28,814 nucleotides of DNA, taken from assembly GCF_039822205.1 (NCBI RefSeq), contig NZ_JBAGBW010000023.1, positions 1 to 28,814 of the forward strand, in the 5' to 3' direction. Below are positions 26,213-28,814 of this stretch, one piece after another. The notes beneath the pieces are model-generated. The model saw only the letters and a list, made by a program, of their open reading frames with translations. It did no database searches and was not told the DNA's origin. Position 1 is the stretch's first letter. Each line of letters opens with the position of its first letter. The DNA comes from Thermodesulfobium sp. 4217-1. GTDB taxonomy: Bacteria > Thermodesulfobiota > Thermodesulfobiia > Thermodesulfobiales > Thermodesulfobiaceae. The position numbers and the translations under genes were made by a program.

Positions 26213-27163
26213 TTAATATCTTGAAAATGGAATGGTATAAAGAGGCGTATCGGGTGAAATTTCATTAATAACTTTATCCAATAGTTTAAGCTTTCTCTCA
26301 GAATCTAACCATGCCCATTGCCCGTTTGGGTTTATCTCCAAAAAATAGTACTTATCTTCGCCATATAGAAAGTCAAACCTTCCAAAGTGAAGTTTTAGTT
26401 CTCTCATAAACTGAAAAATAGAATCCCTTACACAGTCTGGCAGAATGTGTGGCAACCACATATCAGTAGTAGTATCAACCGAAAGCTCTCTCCAGTCAAT
26501 CGTTTTATCAAGAAAAGAAGTTCTATCAAGTTCAAAAGCAAATATTTCATCCCTTACAAATACTACCGTAATGTCCTTCTGAGAGTGAACATACTCCTGA
26601 ACAAACCATGGACAATTAACATCTAACTCATTTTGATTCACTTTAGTAGCGAAAACTACCGATCCATCCTCAGAAATTGGCTCAGATGTAAGGCTCTTAA
26701 TAATAGTATCACCTTCTGTATTGAGTTTCTTATCAAAACCATATCTAAAAATATATTTAGGCACATTAAAGAACTTTTTAGCACATTTTAGTTGAACAAA
26801 TTTTCCCACTCTATAATCCACAAGGGGCTCAGTTAAAACAATTTTACCTTCAGACCATAGAAGATTGATTATCTCTCTCATTACATACCATATCTCTATT
26901 TCATAATAAGCATCTTCTGAAGATAGCCTTTCTTCAGGAAATAGATCTCTTATTCTGGAAGGCTTTCTCCAAAGAACCTTTGTAATGTCCTTATCGGTAA
27001 CGTATCTACCTGTAGGGTCCTCAATCTTAAATGAATCTTCATCTATAAATATTTTATAATCTTTAAAAATATCAGTATTAAATCTAAATACCTTATCCTC
27101 GCCAATATAATATACTAAAAGATCTACAGTCGTATCATATGTAGTAGAAAATATAAATAACAA
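26213..27163 (-). CDS. MvdD-like ATP-grasp RiPP ligase (graspetide synthetase)
   Basis: About 316 aa. Signatures of ATP-grasp peptide maturases (MvdC/MvdD, grasp-with-spasm group) are visible: LFIFSTTYD at the N-terminus, WRKPSR (65-70), IIKSL (154-158), WFVQEYV, DWREL (223-227), FGRFDF and FLEINPNGQWAWLD (274-287). The last is the hallmark of ligases that join Asp/Glu side chains to Ser/Thr (ester) or Lys (amide) in a precursor peptide. The ATG at 27193 lies inside a terminator stem, so I chose a TTG at 27161-27163 with AAGGGGG a few nt upstream. It lies between a candidate precursor and an exporter. The family call is sound; the exact peptide product is inferred. Confidence 0.85.
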   Translation of the reverse strand: MLFIFSTTYDTTVDLLVYYIGEDKVFRFNTDIFKDYKIFIDEDSFKIEDPTGRYVTDKDITKVLWRKPSRIRDLFPEERLSSEDAYYEIEIWYVMREIINLLWSEGKIVLTEPLVDYRVGKFVQLKCAKKFFNVPKYIFRYGFDKKLNTEGDTIIKSLTSEPISEDGSVVFATKVNQNELDVNCPWFVQEYVHSQKDITVVFVRDEIFAFELDRTSFLDKTIDWRELSVDTTTDMWLPHILPDCVRDSIFQFMRELKLHFGRFDFLYGEDKYYFLEINPNGQWAWLDSERKLKLLDKVINEISPDTPLYTIPFSRY

Positions 27164-27175
27164 GTAATCCCCCTT

Positions 27176-27212
27176 AAAAAAAGTTGCCCACATCCATCAA
27201 ATGGACATGGGC
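27176..27212 (-). terminator. Intrinsic terminator/attenuator between precursor and ligase
   Basis: Minus strand: GCCCATGTCCAT, loop TTG, ATGGATGTGGGC, giving a 12-bp stem with two G-U wobbles, then AAC and seven T. The run ends just before the AAGGGGG site of the ligase. It is a strong terminator inside the operon, so most transcripts would stop after the precursor and fewer would reach the ligase and exporter. Confidence 0.8.
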
Positions 27213-27222
27213 TCAAGTTTAG

Positions 27223-27414
27223 CTAAGAATCCCCTTCAGTTGACTTGCTTTCTCCGTCGAACATCGTAGAGCTTTTCATGCTGTATTTAATCAACTTAAG
27301 ATCTTTCCCTACCCAGCGCCTTTGCATAATGTGATCGTACGAACCAGTTTCAGTCAGTAATTCATCTTTTGAAATAGAGAGCTTTGATCTTGATAAATCT
27401 CTTCCCCTTAACAT
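27223..27414 (-). CDS. Candidate graspetide precursor peptide (63 aa)
   Basis: A 63-aa peptide, too short for a normal enzyme, with a very good ribosome binding site (AAGGAGG, 7 nt before ATG) and an extended -10 promoter upstream. The N-terminal half is basic (RGRDLSRSKLS), like a leader. Residues 26-34 (YDHIMQRRW) could be a recognition segment. The last 20 residues hold nucleophiles Ser45, Lys47, Ser48, Ser49, Thr50, Ser56, Lys57, Ser58, Thr59 and acceptors Asp53, Glu55, Glu60, Asp62, as expected of a core for ester/amide crosslinks. The motif KSST..DGE then SKST.EGD looks like an imperfect repeat. No known precursor family is recognised. Position before the ATP-grasp gene and the attenuator support the role. 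Confidence 0.65.
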   Translation of the reverse strand: MLRGRDLSRSKLSISKDELLTETGSYDHIMQRRWVGKDLKLIKYSMKSSTMFDGESKSTEGDS

Positions 27415-27456
27415 CCCTTAACCTCCTTAATATAGCTTAATCTAAATACTTATTGT

Positions 27457-27484
27457 ATTATACCATAAATAATATTTAGATCAA
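27457..27484 (-). promoter_or_regulatory. Promoter of the RiPP cluster
   Basis: Minus strand: TTGATC (27479-27484), 16-nt spacer, perfect TATAAT (27457-27462) with a TGG just before it, giving an extended -10. Start near 27450, about 36 nt before the precursor ATG. Confidence 0.7.
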
Positions 27485-27527
27485 ACATTATAATTTACGT
27501 GAATTCAACGCAAATATACTGTTAAAT

Positions 27528-27542
27528 TTAATTTCAAATTAA
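27528..27542. promoter_or_regulatory. AT-rich palindrome between divergent promoters
   Basis: TTAATTT, C, AAATTAA: a perfect 7-bp inverted repeat with a 1-bp centre between the RiPP promoter and the likely promoter of the divergent membrane-protein gene. It could bind a shared regulator, but such repeats occur by chance in AT-rich DNA. Confidence 0.25.
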
Positions 27543-27577
27543 TGATAAAAACTTAACCAATTTCTAAAGTATTTTTA

Positions 27578-27586
27578 TGCTAAAAT
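27578..27586 (+). promoter_or_regulatory. Candidate extended -10 for the divergent membrane gene
   Basis: TGCTAAAAT: a TAAAAT box (27581-27586) with TG extension and no convincing -35. The predicted start is near 27593, about 30 nt before the TTG start of the next gene. Confidence 0.35.
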
Positions 27587-27625
27587 TAGTAATATTGCAT
27601 ATAAAATATATAATATGGTGATAAT

Positions 27626-28738
27626 TTGACTATATACGAAAAATTAACTATTTATTTTCTGGTAATTATAGGCTTTATGCTTGGTTTTGCAGGCTTAGTT
27701 TTTCCACATCAAAAAGACCTGCTTATTTGGACATCTTCTGAATCGTTTCAAATCCAGCGTCTGCATATATTTTTCTTCAATCTAATTGTAGGAGGGACAG
27801 TTATATTATGGTTTACAAATAAAGAAGTTAGGTTTTCAAAAAACACATGGCTTTATCTGGCAATATCGTTTCTTTTCAGTATAAGTGTTTTTCTAAACCT
27901 CTATATGATCTCATTAATTTTAGGAGCAGCATTAGTCTTGCTTGTTGAAAGAGTTAGGATTCATCATTTTGGATTCTTTCCATTTTCCTTCTTTAATTAC
28001 AAAGTTCCTGTTGAAAGAAAATTCCACTTAGCTTCGTTGCTTTGCCTGTCAATTGGGATAGTTTTAGCTGAATTAACGATTTTAAATAATTATTATTTAC
28101 AAATATTGCCCTCAAACGTTTTGCCTTTAAATTATTTTTATCTAGGATTTTCCTTTCCGCTGTCTTTAATAATATTTTCAATAATTTACGATCTAATGGG
28201 TCACAAAGATGATCCGATTTTAAAAATGCAAGAGGAAATCAGTTTTTGGTTTGTAAACATTGGCGTTATCATATTTTTCATATTTATAATCTTAAAAATA
28301 GCAATAGGAGAGATTATTTGTGCTAGTTTATTAATAATCTATATAATATTTACTCTTTATCTGTTTCTTAAAAACTCCACTTATTTTATAAATAAAAAGT
28401 TTTTAATATCTGGAATTTTTTTTCTTATTTTAACTTCTCTCACCGGACTTTCAATGATATGCTTACAATTTTTTCATCCAGATATCTCTATCTATCAATT
28501 CTTAAACAGCCTATTACTGCAAATGCACGGATATTTAGCCCTGTATGGGTGGTCACTCTCAGGTTTGATTGTGATAATTAGAAATTTAGATATTCAGCAA
28601 AAATTTCAAAGCAATAAAAAAATACTAATTCATTGGTTTTTGTTAGTTATAATAGTTCCAATTGGAATTTTAAATCTGTGGTTTGCTATTTTAGCTATTC
28701 CGATATTTCTTATATATTTTTGGTCTACTTTAATATAA
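27626..28738 (+). CDS. Uncharacterised polytopic membrane protein
   Basis: A 370-aa, strongly hydrophobic protein with about 10-11 predicted membrane helices. Starts with TTG; GGTGAT lies upstream as a modest ribosome binding site. Conserved-looking histidines are in helices: His47 in QRLHIFFFN and His301 in MHGYLALYGW, a pattern seen in haem-copper oxidase-like and NnrS-like membrane proteins, where a helical His holds haem or metal. That comparison is only suggestive and no family is firmly recognised. It is the only plus-strand gene and is divergent from the RiPP cluster, so it could be an immunity or associated factor, or simply unrelated. An AT-rich terminator follows. Confidence 0.75.
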   Translation: MTIYEKLTIYFLVIIGFMLGFAGLVFPHQKDLLIWTSSESFQIQRLHIFFFNLIVGGTVILWFTNKEVRFSKNTWLYLAISFLFSISVFLNLYMISLILGAALVLLVERVRIHHFGFFPFSFFNYKVPVERKFHLASLLCLSIGIVLAELTILNNYYLQILPSNVLPLNYFYLGFSFPLSLIIFSIIYDLMGHKDDPILKMQEEISFWFVNIGVIIFFIFIILKIAIGEIICASLLIIYIIFTLYLFLKNSTYFINKKFLISGIFFLILTSLTGLSMICLQFFHPDISIYQFLNSLLLQMHGYLALYGWSLSGLIVIIRNLDIQQKFQSNKKILIHWFLLVIIVPIGILNLWFAILAIPIFLIYFWSTLI

Positions 28739-28770
28739 TAAATAAAATTATTTCGTAAATTTTATTTATT
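28737..28770 (+). terminator. Terminator of the plus-strand membrane gene
   Basis: AATAAATAAAATT and AATTTTATTTATT form a 13-bp stem with an 8-nt loop overlapping the stop codon of the gene, followed by TGCTAATAATTTTTATA. It is all A-T pairs, so weaker than a GC stem, but well placed and extended. Confidence 0.5.
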
Positions 28771-28814
28771 TGCTAATAATTTTTATATTCAAAAACCAAC
28801 AAATAATATATAAT

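Noticed and set aside
27164-27193. ATG at 27193 as the ligase start
   Set aside because: It lies within the terminator stem, has no ribosome binding site, and the first ten residues do not fit the family; the TTG at 27163 does.

Overview
The window is a stretch of AT-rich bacterial chromosome. Almost every gene is on the minus strand, with many genes overlapping by 1-19 nt or separated by under 25 nt; only the last gene (27626-28738) is on plus. The gene set (EF-Tu start, DnaK machine, glnA, glmS, ISC genes) is bacterial housekeeping. Low GC, several TTG/GTG starts and an hspR-type heat-shock operon would suit a thermophilic anaerobe such as Thermodesulfobium, but that organism guess is a weak inference.

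Layout from low to high coordinates (transcription mostly runs high to low). 1-222: first codons of a probable tuf gene preceded by tRNA-Thr(GGU) and tRNA-Tyr(GUA), with a clear promoter. 223-3871: a two-gene cassette (amidohydrolase, then MFS transporter) in long AT-rich flanks, lying between two tRNA pairs. 3872-4075: tRNA-Asn and tRNA-Lys with a near-consensus promoter. 4123-9501: glmS, a CDF metal transporter, the NAD(P)HX repair enzyme and an unrecognised protein. 9529-17411: glnA, pdxJ, coaBC, rpoZ, gmk, a membrane serine peptidase of the SDH/ClpP fold, and a ClpB-like ATPase. 17411-21080: hspR, dnaJ, grpE and dnaK, so the full transcription order is dnaK-grpE-dnaJ-hspR-clpB, followed by the peptidase and gmk block. 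A HAIR-like inverted repeat sits just upstream of a strong dnaK promoter.

21341-22580: a two-gene signalling module, a STAS-like (DUF4325) protein plus a histidine-kinase-type ATPase, with its own promoter. 22674-24362: iscS-iscU with a terminator. 24451-27484: the most interesting part, a compact cluster that looks like a graspetide (omega-ester/amide RiPP) locus. It has a promoter, a 63-aa candidate precursor with a strong ribosome binding site and a Ser/Thr/Lys plus Asp/Glu tail, an intrinsic terminator acting as an attenuator, an MvdD-like ATP-grasp ligase that starts at a TTG just after the attenuator, an ABC exporter and a final terminator. A divergent polytopic membrane protein of unknown function follows on the plus strand.

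How the genes work together: the dnaK-clpB operon is a chaperone/disaggregase system with its own repressor. The glmS-nnr and glnA-pdxJ-coaBC-rpoZ-gmk blocks are core metabolism. The amidohydrolase-MFS pair is probably an uptake-and-hydrolysis pathway. The 24.4-27.5 kb cluster probably makes, crosslinks and exports a modified peptide.
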